Assembly (NCBI RefSeq): GCF_027988105.1
Contig: NZ_JAQJZJ010000002.1
Coordinates: forward strand, 598,157-662,156
DNA length: 64,000 bases
Source: Pseudomonas aestuarii
Lineage (GTDB): Bacteria; Pseudomonadota; Gammaproteobacteria; Pseudomonadales; Pseudomonadaceae
Reading direction: 5' to 3'
Part shown: positions 1-10,172 of the stretch, one piece after another
How the letters are laid out: the number at the start of each line of letters is the position of its first letter
Numbering within the stretch: position 1 is the first letter of the stretch
Translations under genes and position numbers: made by a program
Notes under the pieces: model-generated
The model's database searches: none
Seen by the model: the letters and a program-made list of their open reading frames with translations, nothing else
Told to the model about the DNA's origin: nothing

Positions 1-616
1 CACCAACCTCTTCGGCAATCGCCTGCGGGTCATTTTCACTCATGGCCTCGAGCACTTCATCCAGCTCTTCGCGCACCTTGTCCACCACCGGCAAGGCCTC
101 GGGCCAGTCGAAACCAACCTGAGCGGCGCGCTTCTGCAACTTGACCGCACGGCTCAGGGCCGGCAAGGCATTGGGCACATCGTCGAGCAGCGACAGCTGC
201 TCGGGCACGGCGGCCTGCTCGGCGCGCTCCTCGGCCTTGAGCTCCTCCCAGCGCTGCTTGACCGCCGCCTCTGCCAGCCTGGAGGTATCGGGGGCGCCAT
301 ACAGATCGCCATCGACGAACACATGGGGATGCCGGCGAATCAGCTTGCGGGTGATGCCATCGACCACCTCGGCAAACTCGAAACGCCCCTCCTCCCGCGC
401 CAACTGGCTGTAATACACCACCTGAAACAGCAGATCGCCCAACTCGCCCGGCAAATGCTCGAAGTCGCCGCGCTCGATCGCGTCCGCCACCTCGTAGGCC
501 TCTTCGATAGTGTGGGGCACGATGCTCGCGTAGGACTGTTTGAGATCCCACGGACAGCCGTGCTGCGGGTCGCGTAGGCGGGCCATCAGGTGCAATAGGT
601 CGTCGAGTTGGTACAT
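1..616 (-). CDS. mazG: MazG nucleoside triphosphate pyrophosphohydrolase (3' end cut by window)
   Basis: Hydrolyses NTPs/dNTPs to NMP and pyrophosphate; in bacteria it works as a house-cleaning enzyme and can lower (p)ppGpp. About 205 codons are visible, from ATG at 616 (MYQLDDLLHLMARLRDP). The first MazG domain is intact: CPWD at residues 21-24, the acidic cluster E38/E39/E42, then E58 and D61, which bind magnesium in the family. The family usually has about 265-275 residues, so the second domain lies outside the window. It is downstream of relA on the same strand with about 195 bp between them, the usual Pseudomonas relA-mazG order. The reading frame is open to the edge. Confidence 0.95.
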   Translation of the reverse strand, partial: MYQLDDLLHLMARLRDPQHGCPWDLKQSYASIVPHTIEEAYEVADAIERGDFEHLPGELGDLLFQVVYYSQLAREEGRFEFAEVVDGITRKLIRRHPHVFVDGDLYGAPDTSRLAEAAVKQRWEELKAEERAEQAAVPEQLSLLDDVPNALPALSRAVKLQKRAAQVGFDWPEALPVVDKVREELDEVLEAMSENDPQAIAEEVG

Positions 617-691
617 GACAATTCCCGGCTCAAAATTTCAACAGCAGCTTCGCAGCCAAGGCCACTCCAAAAACAGGATATTCACACGGAA

Positions 692-815
692 CGCTGAGCG
701 TCGCGAGCGAAGGTCAGACAAGGCGAAGGGAAAGTTAAAAAGCGGAGTTGGCTCTAGCCAATGAGCATTTTTCACTTCCCCTTCAACGCCGTATGGCCGA
801 GCGCAGCAGCTCAGG
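692..815. repeat. Imperfect palindromic element in the relA-mazG gap
   Basis: The sequence around 711-795 folds back on itself. GGCGAAGGGAAAGT on the left pairs imperfectly with ACTTCCCCTTCAACGCC on the right, around the central TTGGCTCTAGCCAA. The outer parts (GAGCG... and ...CGAGCGCAGCAGCTCA) are also partly complementary. The right edge reaches the relA stop codon. It resembles a small non-coding Pseudomonas repeat (MITE/REP class). The motif pair CAAGGCG / CAACGCCG(C/T)ATGGC also occurs inside the 42.7-kb MITE. Family assignment is inference. Confidence 0.45.
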
Positions 816-3054
816 AGGCCCGGTGGCGACGGGCCTCGATTATATTCGGCAACTGCGAGATGCGCCCGAGCAAACGCCCCAGGGCATCCAGCCCGGGAAT
901 CTCGACGGTGAGCGACATCGTTGCCGTGTTGTCTTCCTTGTTCGAGTGGGTGTTCACCGCCAGCACATTGAGCTTCTCGTTGAGCAGCACCTGGGTGACG
1001 TCGCGCAGCAGGCCGGAACGGTCGTAAGCACGAATGACCACATCCACCGGGTAGGTCTGCACCGGCACAGGTCCCCAGTTGACCTGAATGATCCGCTCCG
1101 GCTCGCGCCCACCCAATTGCAGCACCGAGGCGCAATCCTGACGATGGATGCTGACCCCGCGACCGAGGGTGATGTAGCCGACGATCGGGTCGCCCGGCAA
1201 CGGCTTGCAGCACCCGGCCATCTGCGTCAGCAGGTTGCCGACCCCCTGGATCTGGATATCACCGCGCTTGCCCGGCTTGAAGCCTGAGGCCTTGCGCGGA
1301 ATTAGCTCGAGCTGCTCGTTGCCGCGCTCCGGCTCGACCAATTGCTGCGCCAGGTTGGCCAGATGCGCCAGGCGCAGGTCGCCGGCGCCGAGGCTGGCGA
1401 ACAGGTCTTCGGCATTCTTCAGGTTGGCCTTCTCGGCCAGTTTCTCGAAATCCACTTGGGGCAGCGCCAGGCGCCCCAGCTCGCGCTCGAGCATCGCCTT
1501 GCCGGCGGAGACATTCTGGTCGCGATCCTGCAACTTGAACCAGTGGACGATCTTTGCCCGCGCCCGCGAGGTGGTGACATAACCCAGGTTGGAGTTCAGC
1601 CAGTCACGACTTGGCGTGCCATGCTTGCTGGTAATGATTTCCACCTGCTCACCGGTTTGCAGGCTGTAGCTGAGCGGCACGATACGCCCATTGACCTTCG
1701 CGCCACGGCAGTTGTGGCCGATCTCGGTGTGCACCCGGTAGGCGAAATCCAGTGGCGTGGCGTCTTTAGGCAGGTCAATGGCGTGACCATCCGGGGTGAA
1801 CACATAGACCCGATCCGGTTCGATATCGACGCGCAACTGATCGGCCAGGCCACCGATATCGCCCAGCTCCTCGTGCCACTCGAGCACCTGACGCAGCCAG
1901 GAAATCTTCTCTTCGTAATGGTTGGAGCCGGATTTGACGTCGGTGCCCTTATAGCGCCAGTGCGCACAGACCCCCAGTTCGGCCTCCTCGTGCATGGCGT
2001 GGGTGCGGATCTGCACCTCCAGCACCTTGCCTTCCGGACCGAGCACCGCGGTGTGCAGCGAGCGGTAGCCGTTTTCCTTGGGGTTGGCGATGTAGTCGTC
2101 GAACTCCTTGGGAATGTGCCGCCAGAGGGTGTGCACGATCCCCAGGGCGGTGTAGCAATCGCGCATCTCCGGCACCAGCACGCGGACCGCGCGCACGTCA
2201 TAGATCTGGCTGAATTGCAGGCCCTTTTTCTGCATTTTTCGCCAGATCGAATAGATATGCTTGGCCCGCCCACTGATGTCGGCCTTGACCCCGGTGGCCT
2301 CCAGCTCCACACGCAGATGACTCATCACATCGTTGATGTATTGCTCGCGATCCAGCCGACGCTCATGCAGCAGCTTGGCGATCTGCTTGTACTGCTCGGG
2401 CTCCAGGTAGCGGAAGGACAGGTCTTCCAGCTCCCACTTGATATGGCCGATGCCCAGGCGATGCGCCAGCGGCGCATAGATGTCGAAGACTTCGCGAGCC
2501 ACACGCTGACGCTTTTCGTCGTCGGCATGCTTGACCGCCCGAATCGCACAGGTGCGTTCGGCCAGCTTGATCAGCGCCACACGCACGTCATCGACCATGG
2601 CCACCAGCATCTTGCGCAGGTTCTCCACCTGAGCTTGGGAACCGAGCACCAGGGAGTCGCGCGGATTGAGGCTGGCACTGATCGCCGCCATGCGCAGCAC
2701 ACCATCGACCAGCTTGGTAACCACGGGGCCGAAGCGCTGCTCCACCGCGGCCAGGGTCACCTTGCCCTCGCGTACGCCACGGTAGATGACGGCGGCAATC
2801 AGGGAGTCCTGATCGAGTTTGAGGTCGGCAAGAATCTCCGCTATCTCGAGGCCGGCGCGGAAGCTGGAAGCCCCCTCCGACCACAGATTCTGTGCCGCAT
2901 TGGCCTGCTGCTCGGCCTCGCGGGCGAACTCGCAGGCGGCGAGCAAGGCATCGTGCTCCAGTGCCGGGTCGACGCTGAGCACATGGGCCAACCAGGCCTC
3001 TAGGTTGATGCTGCCGTCATCGTTGACCGGCTGGTGCGCTCTAACCTGAACCAT
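811..3054 (-). CDS. relA: GTP pyrophosphokinase RelA, (p)ppGpp synthetase I
   Basis: Ribosome-associated stringent-response synthetase that makes (p)ppGpp from ATP and GTP/GDP. The 747-residue frame has an N-terminal pseudo-hydrolase domain in which the catalytic HD pair is missing (the region reads IYRGVREGKV), so it should be synthetase-only. A synthetase domain follows (YDVRAVRVL, NPKENGYRSLHT, EVQIRTHAMHEEAE, HWRYKG), then TGS (DRVYVFTPDG), a cysteine-containing zinc-finger region (MAGCCKPLPGD) and a C-terminal ACT domain. The start at 3054 (MVQVRAHQP) is preferred over the upstream ATG at 3132 because the 26 extra residues look non-coding and RelA proteins begin MVQVRxHxP. It lies between rlmD and mazG. 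Confidence 0.96.
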   Translation of the reverse strand: MVQVRAHQPVNDDGSINLEAWLAHVLSVDPALEHDALLAACEFAREAEQQANAAQNLWSEGASSFRAGLEIAEILADLKLDQDSLIAAVIYRGVREGKVTLAAVEQRFGPVVTKLVDGVLRMAAISASLNPRDSLVLGSQAQVENLRKMLVAMVDDVRVALIKLAERTCAIRAVKHADDEKRQRVAREVFDIYAPLAHRLGIGHIKWELEDLSFRYLEPEQYKQIAKLLHERRLDREQYINDVMSHLRVELEATGVKADISGRAKHIYSIWRKMQKKGLQFSQIYDVRAVRVLVPEMRDCYTALGIVHTLWRHIPKEFDDYIANPKENGYRSLHTAVLGPEGKVLEVQIRTHAMHEEAELGVCAHWRYKGTDVKSGSNHYEEKISWLRQVLEWHEELGDIGGLADQLRVDIEPDRVYVFTPDGHAIDLPKDATPLDFAYRVHTEIGHNCRGAKVNGRIVPLSYSLQTGEQVEIITSKHGTPSRDWLNSNLGYVTTSRARAKIVHWFKLQDRDQNVSAGKAMLERELGRLALPQVDFEKLAEKANLKNAEDLFASLGAGDLRLAHLANLAQQLVEPERGNEQLELIPRKASGFKPGKRGDIQIQGVGNLLTQMAGCCKPLPGDPIVGYITLGRGVSIHRQDCASVLQLGGREPERIIQVNWGPVPVQTYPVDVVIRAYDRSGLLRDVTQVLLNEKLNVLAVNTHSNKEDNTATMSLTVEIPGLDALGRLLGRISQLPNIIEARRHRAS

Positions 3055-3226
3055 CTTGTTTACCTTCCCTAAGGTGCGCGCCATGCACACCGAACAGTCG
3101 CCGGACTTCTTCGACCCGGTCGGTTTAACCACTTAAGGCACACTCCTTGTGCGCCCCTGCACAGCATAGATAAGGGTGATGGCGGCAAAGCCAAGCGGCC
3201 TTCATCCCTAGCTACGCGCTTTCAAT

Positions 3227-4579
3227 CTAAGGCCTGACGAACAACGCCATCGCCTCGACATGCGCCGTTTGCGGAAACATGTCGAGGATACCGGCTTTTT
3301 CCAGCCGATAACCTTGCGCCAGCAGCTCGGCAGTATCACGTGCCAATGTGGTCGGGTTGCACGACACATAGACCAGACGCTTGGCGCCGAGACTGCCGAT
3401 CTGCCTGACCACCTGCAGCGCACCGTCTCGCGGCGGGTCGAGCAACACGGCGGCAAAACCGCCTTGCGCCCAACCACTCTCGACCAACGAATTCGCCAGG
3501 TCGGCCTGAAAGAAGTGTAGGTTGTCGAGGCCATTGCTCGCCGCATTCTGCGCCGCCCGCTCGACCATCGCCTGCACCCCTTCCACCGCCACCACCTCGC
3601 GCGCCTGGCGCGCCAGCGGCAAGGCGAAATTACCCAGCCCGCAGAACAGATCCAAGACCCGTTCATCCGCCTGCGGTGCCAGCCAGTCCAGCGCCTGGGC
3701 GACCATCGCTTCGTTCACCAGCGCATTGACCTGGACAAAATCGCCGGGCCGATAGGCCAGCTGCAGGTCCCAGCGCGGCAGGTGGTAACCCAGGCTCTGC
3801 TCAGGCTCGAACGGCTGCGGCGCGCCGCTACCATGCAGCCAGAGTTGCCCATCATGGGCCACGCAGAACGCCTGCAAGCGCGCCAGATCGGCCTCGCCCA
3901 AGGCTGCAATGTGACGCACCAATACAGCGCTGGCGCTGCCATAAAACAACTCGATGTGACCAATGGCCTGGGGGTATTCCAGCGCCCGCAGGAGCGCTGG
4001 CAACGCGCGCAAGATTGGCTGCAAAGGCTGCACCAGAACGGGACAATCGGCGATGGCGACGATGTCCTGGCTGGCCGCGGCGCGAAAGCCGACGTCCAGC
4101 CGTTTGTGTTTGACGTCCCAGCGCACGGCAATCCGCGCACGGCGACGGTAGCCGAACTCTGGCCCGACCAGTGGTGGCGCCCACTCAGCCGGTTGCAAGT
4201 TAGCCAACCGGCTGAACTGTTCGCTGAGCATGCGCTGTTTCAGAGCCAGCTGGTCGGCATGGCTCATGTGCTGGACGCTGCAACCGCCGCAGGTACGCGC
4301 ATGGGCACAAGGCTCCACCCGCCGCTCTGGGCTGGCGCTGAGAATCCGTTCGCTGCGGGCCTCGACCACCTGGCTACGTGCGCCCAGCACCCGGGCTTCG
4401 ACCTGCTCGCCGGGCAAGGCGCCACTGACGAACCAGGTGCGCCCCAGGACAAAGGCAATGCCGCGACCATCGTTGGCCAGCCGTTCGATGCTGAGCGTCT
4501 GCTTCTTGCCAACCGGTACCTGCGCCGCGCGGACGCCGCCGCTGGGCTGGAAGCGCAAACCGCTGGTTTTCTTGGCCAT
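3227..4579 (-). CDS. rlmD: 23S rRNA (uracil(1939)-C(5))-methyltransferase RlmD
   Basis: SAM-dependent RNA m5U methyltransferase (formerly RumA) acting on U1939 of 23S rRNA. The 450-residue protein has an N-terminal TRAM-like domain ([13 protein letters not shown]), an iron-sulfur cluster motif ([14 protein letters not shown]), the SAM-binding [16 protein letters not shown], the DPPRDG motif and the catalytic-cysteine motif [12 protein letters not shown]. Its ATG overlaps the stop codon of upstream cysM by one base (TGATG at 4581-4577), so translational coupling is likely. relA follows 172 bp downstream. Confidence 0.96.
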   Translation of the reverse strand: MAKKTSGLRFQPSGGVRAAQVPVGKKQTLSIERLANDGRGIAFVLGRTWFVSGALPGEQVEARVLGARSQVVEARSERILSASPERRVEPCAHARTCGGCSVQHMSHADQLALKQRMLSEQFSRLANLQPAEWAPPLVGPEFGYRRRARIAVRWDVKHKRLDVGFRAAASQDIVAIADCPVLVQPLQPILRALPALLRALEYPQAIGHIELFYGSASAVLVRHIAALGEADLARLQAFCVAHDGQLWLHGSGAPQPFEPEQSLGYHLPRWDLQLAYRPGDFVQVNALVNEAMVAQALDWLAPQADERVLDLFCGLGNFALPLARQAREVVAVEGVQAMVERAAQNAASNGLDNLHFFQADLANSLVESGWAQGGFAAVLLDPPRDGALQVVRQIGSLGAKRLVYVSCNPTTLARDTAELLAQGYRLEKAGILDMFPQTAHVEAMALFVRP

Positions 4580-5484
4580 CAGAGCTCCGGCGTGTCGTAC
4601 ACGCCCGTCGACAGGTAGCGGTCGCCGCGATCGCAGATGATCGCCACCATTACCGCATTCTCCACTTCAGCCGACAGGTGCAGCATCGCCGCCACCGCCC
4701 CGCCGGAGGACACACCACAGAAGATGCCTTCTTCACGCGCAAGGCGGCGCATCACATCCTCGGCTTCGCGCTGGGCCATGTCGACAATCCGGTCAACGCG
4801 GCTGGCCTGGTAGATCTTCGGCAGATATTCCTCGGGCCAGCGGCGAATACCGGGAATGCTCGCGCCTTCCATCGGCTGCAAGCCGACGATCCGCACCTGC
4901 GGGTTCTGCTCCTTGAGGTAGCGCGAGACGCCCATGATGGTCCCGGTGGTGCCCATAGAACTGATGAAGTGGGTGATCTGACCCTGGGTCTGGCGCCAGA
5001 TTTCCGGGCCGGTGCCCAGGTAGTGGGCTTCGGGATTGTCGCCATTGGCGAACTGATCGAGCACCTTGCCGCGCCCCCCGCGCTCCAGACTGTCGGCCAG
5101 ATCGCGCGCCCCTTCCATGCCCTCCTCGCGCGACACCAGCACCAATTCGGCACCGTAGGCGGTCATCGCCGCCTTGCGCTCGGCCGTGGAGTTGTCCGGC
5201 ATGATCAGGATCATCTTGTAGCCCTTGATCGCTGCCGCCATCGCCAGGGCGATACCGGTGTTGCCGGAGGTGGCCTCGATCAGGGTATCGCCGGGGTGGA
5301 TATCGCCGCGCAATTCGGCACGGGTAATCATCGACAGTGCCGGCCGGTCCTTCACCGAGCCAGCCGGATTGTTACCTTCCAGCTTCAACAGCAAGGTATT
5401 GGAGGTATTACCGGGCAGGCGCTGCAAACGCACCAGCGGCGTGTTGCCGACGCAATCGGCGATAGTGGGGTATTGCAAGGTCAT
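4579..5484 (-). CDS. cysM: Cysteine synthase B (O-acetylserine sulfhydrylase)
   Basis: PLP enzyme that makes cysteine from O-acetylserine and sulfide (CysM-type enzymes also use thiosulfate). At 301 residues it has CysM length. K45 in GSVKDRP is the expected Schiff-base lysine. The substrate loop [16 protein letters not shown] and the phosphate-binding GTTGTIMG are intact, and the C-terminal part has [12 protein letters not shown]. It is the first gene of a probable cysM-rlmD unit and is divergent from gacS, the standard Pseudomonas arrangement. Confidence 0.95.
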   Translation of the reverse strand: MTLQYPTIADCVGNTPLVRLQRLPGNTSNTLLLKLEGNNPAGSVKDRPALSMITRAELRGDIHPGDTLIEATSGNTGIALAMAAAIKGYKMILIMPDNSTAERKAAMTAYGAELVLVSREEGMEGARDLADSLERGGRGKVLDQFANGDNPEAHYLGTGPEIWRQTQGQITHFISSMGTTGTIMGVSRYLKEQNPQVRIVGLQPMEGASIPGIRRWPEEYLPKIYQASRVDRIVDMAQREAEDVMRRLAREEGIFCGVSSGGAVAAMLHLSAEVENAVMVAIICDRGDRYLSTGVYDTPEL

Positions 5485-5669
5485 GGCGTCGATCAGGTCC
5501 AGATGGCTGGAAGGGCCCCTATGATAGCGGCAAACGGGCAGCGGCCATAACAGGCGTTGGTCCGCCTTGTTGCAGCATGCTGCCAGGGCGACGCCTCTGT
5601 TGTTCAGCCAAGACCAGCCGCTACACTGCCAGCTTGAGTTCAGCCAACCAGCAACGAGGAAGGACGTCC

Positions 5670-8423
5670 GTGTTCAAGGATCTAGGCATCAAAGGCCGTG
5701 TACTCATGCTCACCCTGCTACCCACCAGCCTGTTGGCGCTGGTGCTCGGCGGCTACTTCATCTGGGTGCAACTGTCTGACTTGCAGGCGCAACTGCTGCA
5801 ACGCGGACAGATGATCGCCGAACAACTGGCGCCGCTGGCCGCGCCTGCCCTGGAGCGTCAAGACGCAGCACTGCTGCAACGCATTGCCACGCAGACACTC
5901 GAGCAGCCGGACGTAAGAGCCGTCAGCTTCCTCGGTGCCGAGCGCGAGCGCCTGGCCCATGCCGGCCCGGGCATGCTCGACCAGCCACCCGGCGATGACC
6001 CGAGCCAGGGGGGGCGCCGCAGCAGCCAGGATGCCACGCGCTTTCTCCTGCCGGTGCTGGCACACCAGTTGAGTCTCACGGGCGAGCCGCTGACGCAGCC
6101 CGACAGCAACCTGCTCGGCTGGGTCGAACTCGAGCTGTCACACCAGGGCACCCTGCTCAAGGGTTACCGCAGCCTGCTGGCCAGCCTGCTGCTGATCGGC
6201 ACCGGCCTGATCGTCACCGCCCTGCTCGCCCTGCGCATGAGCCGCAGCATCAACGACCCCCTGCGGCAGATCAAATACAGCGTCGCGCAGCTCAAGGATG
6301 GCCACCTGCACACCCGCCTGCCATCGCTCGGCAGCCATGAACTTGACGAGTTGGCCTCGGGCATCAACCGCATGGCCGAATCCTTGCTCAACGCCCAGGA
6401 AGAGTTGCAACACAGCGTTGACCAGGCCACTGAAGATGTACGCCAGAACCTGGAGACCATCGAGATCCAGAATATCGAACTGGACTTCGCCCGCCGGGAG
6501 GCTCTGGAAGCCAGCCGGATAAAATCCGAATTCCTCGCCAACATGAGCCACGAAATCCGCACCCCGCTCAACGGCATTCTCGGCTTCACCAACCTGCTGC
6601 AGAAAAGCGAGCTGACTCCACGCCAGCAGGATTACCTGGGCACCATCGAGAAATCAGCCGACAGCCTGCTCGGGATAATCAACGAGGTCCTCGACTTCTC
6701 CAAGATCGAAGCCGGCAAGCTGATCCTGGAAAGCATTCCTTTCAACCTGCGCGACCTGCTGCAGGACACCCTGACCATCCTCGCCCCGGTTGCCCATGAA
6801 AAACGCCTGGAGCTGCTCAGCCTGGTCTACCGCGACACGCCGCTGACCCTGGTCGGCGATCCGCTGCGGCTCAAGCAGATCCTGACCAACCTGGTCAGCA
6901 ACGCGATCAAGTTCACCCGTGAAGGCAGCATCGTCATGCGCGCCATGCTCGAAGATGAAAGCGCCGACCTCGCCCAACTGCGCATCAGCGTGCGCGACAC
7001 CGGTATCGGCCTGTCCAGCGAAGACCTGCGCGCACTGTTTCAGGCCTTCAGCCAGGCCGACAACTCACTGTCGCGCCAGGCTGGCGGCACCGGCCTGGGC
7101 CTGGTAATTTCCAAGCGCCTGATCGAGCAAATGGGCGGCGAGATCGGTGTCGACAGCACGCCTGGCGAGGGCTCGGAGTTCTGGATCAGCCTGAGCCTGC
7201 CGAAAGCCCGGGATGACGCCGAAGACCTGCCCCGCGCCCCGTTGCTCGGACGCCGCGCGGCCATCCTGGAAAGTCATGAGCTGTCACGCCAGGCCTTGCA
7301 GCATCAACTGGAAGACTGCGGCTTGCTGGTCAGCGCCTTCGACAATCTCGACAACCTGCTCGAAGCGGTCGCCAGTGCGCACCACAGCGGCCAACCGATG
7401 AACATCGCCGTGCTCGGCGTCAGCGCCCAGCACCTGCCACCGGAGCGCTTGGGCCAGCGCATCTGGGATCTCGAGCGCCTCGCCTGCAAAACCGTGGTGC
7501 TCTGCCCGACCACCGAACAGGCGCTCTATCACGAAGTTCTGCCCGATGCGCACAGTCAGCTACAGGCCAAGCCGGCCTGTACACGCAAGCTGCAACGCGC
7601 GCTGGCCGAACTGGTCAGCCCACGGCAAGCGCGCCCGGAAGCCAGTACCCTGACCCCGAGCCGGCCGCCGCGCGTGCTCTGCGTCGATGACAACCCGGCC
7701 AATCTGCTACTGGTGCAAACTCTGCTGGACGACATGGGCGCTCTGGTCAGCACGGCCAGCAGTGGCTACGAAGCCCTGGAAAAAGCCCAGCAGAACAGCT
7801 TCGACCTGATTCTCATGGACGTGCAGATGCCCGGCATGGACGGCCGCCAAACCACCGAAGCGATTCGCCAGCATGAAAGCGAGCACGCCCAGCCTCCCAC
7901 CCCCATAGTCGCCCTGACTGCCCACGCCCTGGCCAACGAAAAACGCGCCCTGCTGCAAAGCGGCCTGGATGACTACCTGACCAAGCCCATCAGCGAACGG
8001 CAGCTGGCCCAGGTGGTGCTCAAATGGACCGGCCTGGCGCTGCGCAACCAAGGCCCCGAGCAAATCGGCGAAAGCGCCAATGCAGGCCGCGCCCTGCGGG
8101 TACTGGACAGCGAAGAAGGCCTGCGTCTGGCAGCCGGCAAAGCCGACCTCGCCGCCGACATGCTGAGCATGCTGCTGGCCGGCCTGCCCGCCGACCGCCT
8201 GGCCATCCGCCAGGCCCGCGAGGCGGGCGAGCGCAACGCCCTGATCGAACGCGTGCACCGCCTGCACGGCGCCACCCGCTACTGCGGTGTGCCGCAACTG
8301 CGTGCCGCCTGTCAGCGCAGCGAAACTCTGTTGAAACAGAATGATCCCGCAGCCCCCGGCGCACTGGATCTGCTCGACGCGGCGATCGAACGGCTGGCCA
8401 AAGAGCTGCAGGTCAGTGCCTAG
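5670..8423 (+). CDS. gacS: Hybrid sensor histidine kinase GacS (BarA family)
   Basis: Membrane sensor of the GacS/GacA system, which drives rsmY/rsmZ small-RNA expression and post-transcriptional control of secondary metabolism and biofilm traits. The GTG at 5670 (VFKDLGIKGRVLMLTLLP) fits GacS N-termini and has GAGGA upstream; the in-frame extension back to 5577 is rejected. The protein has 917 residues: a TM helix near 10-33, a periplasmic sensor, a second TM and HAMP near 165-240, HisKA with H294 (NMSHEIRTPLNG), HATPase with the DTGIGL and GGTGLGL boxes, a receiver with D717 (LILMDVQMPG), and a C-terminal HPt with H863 (RVHRLHGATRYCG). All phosphorelay residues are present. Confidence 0.96.
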   Translation: MFKDLGIKGRVLMLTLLPTSLLALVLGGYFIWVQLSDLQAQLLQRGQMIAEQLAPLAAPALERQDAALLQRIATQTLEQPDVRAVSFLGAERERLAHAGPGMLDQPPGDDPSQGGRRSSQDATRFLLPVLAHQLSLTGEPLTQPDSNLLGWVELELSHQGTLLKGYRSLLASLLLIGTGLIVTALLALRMSRSINDPLRQIKYSVAQLKDGHLHTRLPSLGSHELDELASGINRMAESLLNAQEELQHSVDQATEDVRQNLETIEIQNIELDFARREALEASRIKSEFLANMSHEIRTPLNGILGFTNLLQKSELTPRQQDYLGTIEKSADSLLGIINEVLDFSKIEAGKLILESIPFNLRDLLQDTLTILAPVAHEKRLELLSLVYRDTPLTLVGDPLRLKQILTNLVSNAIKFTREGSIVMRAMLEDESADLAQLRISVRDTGIGLSSEDLRALFQAFSQADNSLSRQAGGTGLGLVISKRLIEQMGGEIGVDSTPGEGSEFWISLSLPKARDDAEDLPRAPLLGRRAAILESHELSRQALQHQLEDCGLLVSAFDNLDNLLEAVASAHHSGQPMNIAVLGVSAQHLPPERLGQRIWDLERLACKTVVLCPTTEQALYHEVLPDAHSQLQAKPACTRKLQRALAELVSPRQARPEASTLTPSRPPRVLCVDDNPANLLLVQTLLDDMGALVSTASSGYEALEKAQQNSFDLILMDVQMPGMDGRQTTEAIRQHESEHAQPPTPIVALTAHALANEKRALLQSGLDDYLTKPISERQLAQVVLKWTGLALRNQGPEQIGESANAGRALRVLDSEEGLRLAAGKADLAADMLSMLLAGLPADRLAIRQAREAGERNALIERVHRLHGATRYCGVPQLRAACQRSETLLKQNDPAAPGALDLLDAAIERLAKELQVSA

Positions 8424-8711
8424 CCACCCGATCGGTTAAGCCATGGACTCGAGTCTGTCCGAAACCTTGCAGGAGGCCGCGCCCGCGCTCGAAAATGTTC
8501 CTGATTCCGCTCTCGCCCCCATCCATGAGGGCGCCGGCGGGCTTGGGGCATTTCCCCCCGCCATGTGGGGCACGCACCCCGCGGCGCATGCGGGCCGCCA
8601 GCTTGCGCAGTCGCGATGCAGGACAGACCGAGACGCAGCCCGCCCACGGATAAGGCTCAAGCCGGCGAATTTGAGCCAAGCAACTGACCGTACAGTCCAC
8701 CAGGAGGCAGC
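8424..8711. other. 288-bp gap between gacS and the dehydrogenase gene
   Basis: GC-rich sequence with short inverted stretches around 8545-8610 (GGGCGCCGGCGGGC, CCCCGCCATGTGGGG). Open frames on both strands cross it but show no recognisable motif. The only convincing signal is the ribosome-binding site CAGGAGG at 8700-8706, just before the next gene. Confidence 0.4.
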
Positions 8712-9707
8712 ATGCGAATCCTCTTTTTCAGTAGCAAGCCCTATGATAGCGACAGCTTTAATACCGCTGGCGCACCCGCTGACTATCAATTGCATTTCCA
8801 GCAGGCACGCCTGACCATCGACAGCGTCGCCCTGGCAGCGGGCCATGAGGTGGTCTGCGCCTTTATCAATGATGAACTCTCGGCGCCGGTACTGCAGCGC
8901 CTGGCCGATGGCGGCACACGCCTGATCGCCCTGCGTTCGGCGGGCTACAACCATGTCGACCTCAAGGCAGCGCAGCGGCTTGGCCTGTGCGTGGCCAGGG
9001 TGCCCGCCTATTCACCGCACGCAGTGGCCGAGCATGCGGTGGCGCTGATCCTGGCACTCAACCGGCGCATTCACCGCGCCTTCAACCGCACCCGCGAAGG
9101 CGATTTCTCCCTGCACGGCCTGACCGGCTTCGACCTGTATGGCAAGTACGTTGGCATCATCGGCGGCGGCAAGATCGGTATGGTCTTCGCACGGATTATG
9201 GCCGGCTTTGGTTGCCGCCTGCAGGTGTTCGACCCACTTCCCGTTCCGGGCCTGGCAGACTTGGGCGGCCACCAGGTCCCACTGGCGCAACTGTTAGCCG
9301 ATAGCGACATCATCAGCCTGCATTGCCCGCTGACGGAAAGCAGCCATCACTTGATCAACGCCCAGAGTCTGCAGCAGATGAAATCCGGGGCCATGCTGAT
9401 CAACACCGGTCGCGGTGCCCTGATCGATACCCCGGCGCTGATTGGCGCGTTGAAAAGCGGCCGGCTCGGCTACCTGGGCCTGGATGTTTACGAGGAGGAG
9501 GCCGAGCTGTTTTTCGAGGACTGCTCCGACCTGCCCCTGCAGGACGACGTATTGGCACGCTTGCTGAGCTTCCCCAACGTGATCATCACCGCCCACCAGG
9601 CCTTCCTCACCCAGGAAGCACTGGCAGCCATCGCCCGCACCACCCTGGACAACATCGCCGCCTGGGCCGCCGGCTCACCGAGCAATCAGGTGCAGGCCGG
9701 CGCGTGA
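8712..9707 (+). CDS. ldhA: D-2-hydroxyacid dehydrogenase, LdhA-like D-lactate dehydrogenase
   Basis: NAD-dependent 2-hydroxyacid dehydrogenase, most likely reducing pyruvate to D-lactate in fermentation. The 331 residues carry the Rossmann motif GIIGGGKIGMVFARI, the catalytic Arg region LIALRSAGYNHVD, the NTGRGALIDTPAL segment, and the catalytic Glu/His at the C-terminal side (DVYEEEAELFF, ITAHQAFLT). The ATG at 8712 follows CAGGAGG closely. Its position right after gacS matches other pseudomonads. LdhA is the best fit; a related 2-hydroxyacid specificity is possible. Confidence 0.9.
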   Translation: MRILFFSSKPYDSDSFNTAGAPADYQLHFQQARLTIDSVALAAGHEVVCAFINDELSAPVLQRLADGGTRLIALRSAGYNHVDLKAAQRLGLCVARVPAYSPHAVAEHAVALILALNRRIHRAFNRTREGDFSLHGLTGFDLYGKYVGIIGGGKIGMVFARIMAGFGCRLQVFDPLPVPGLADLGGHQVPLAQLLADSDIISLHCPLTESSHHLINAQSLQQMKSGAMLINTGRGALIDTPALIGALKSGRLGYLGLDVYEEEAELFFEDCSDLPLQDDVLARLLSFPNVIITAHQAFLTQEALAAIARTTLDNIAAWAAGSPSNQVQAGA

Positions 9708-9734
9708 TAGCATTTGCGCTGACTTGGAGGAACC

Positions 9735-10172
9735 ATGGCCGAACACGACTTTCGCTACACCCTGCTCAACCCCGAACACACCCTGATTGAATGCCGCGCA
9801 CTGGCACCGGGCCGCTACCAGGTCACCGGCAACGGCGGCTCGATGCGCAGCGGCGACAGCCTGCTGGTCACCCTCAAAGGCAGTCGCGAGCTGAGCATGC
9901 GCTTGGAGGTCGAAAAGGTACGCCACCTGATCAACCCGCCCGGGCAATGGGTTGCAGTCGCCAAAGGCCCGGTCTTTGGCGAGTTGGCGATCTTCAATTG
10001 GCAGGTCAACTGCGACGGCTGCGCCGCCCAGCTCGACTTCGAGTTTGCCGTCGACGCCGCACTCGGCAAGAAAGCCCAGGCGCCAGCAGCCGAAGCACGG
10101 ATCAAGCAGCTGGGCTGGAGCAGCCAGAAAGGCCACCACCAGTGCACGCAATGCCGGCAGGAAGCGCCATGA
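9735..10172 (+). CDS. Conserved hypothetical protein, 145 aa
   Basis: Soluble protein without signal peptide or TM segment. The first two thirds are beta-rich (YQVTGNGGSMRSGDSLLVTLKG, WVAVAKGPVFGELAIFNWQVNCDGC). Four cysteines in two pairs, CDGC (about residues 94-97) and CTQC (about 138-141), could bind a metal. The ATG follows TTGGAGGAACC. It overlaps the next gene by four bases (ATGA), so the two are probably cotranscribed and translationally coupled. I do not recognise the family and assign no function. Confidence 0.75.
   Translation: MAEHDFRYTLLNPEHTLIECRALAPGRYQVTGNGGSMRSGDSLLVTLKGSRELSMRLEVEKVRHLINPPGQWVAVAKGPVFGELAIFNWQVNCDGCAAQLDFEFAVDAALGKKAQAPAAEARIKQLGWSSQKGHHQCTQCRQEAP

Noticed and set aside
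1342..3003. 553-codon open frame antisense to relA
   Set aside because: It mirrors relA codon periodicity in a GC-rich genome, has no ribosome-binding site or family motifs, and relA on the other strand is certain.
8413..8814. Open frames between gacS and ldhA on both strands
   Set aside because: No motif and no suitable ribosome-binding site; the plus-strand frame runs into ldhA out of frame.
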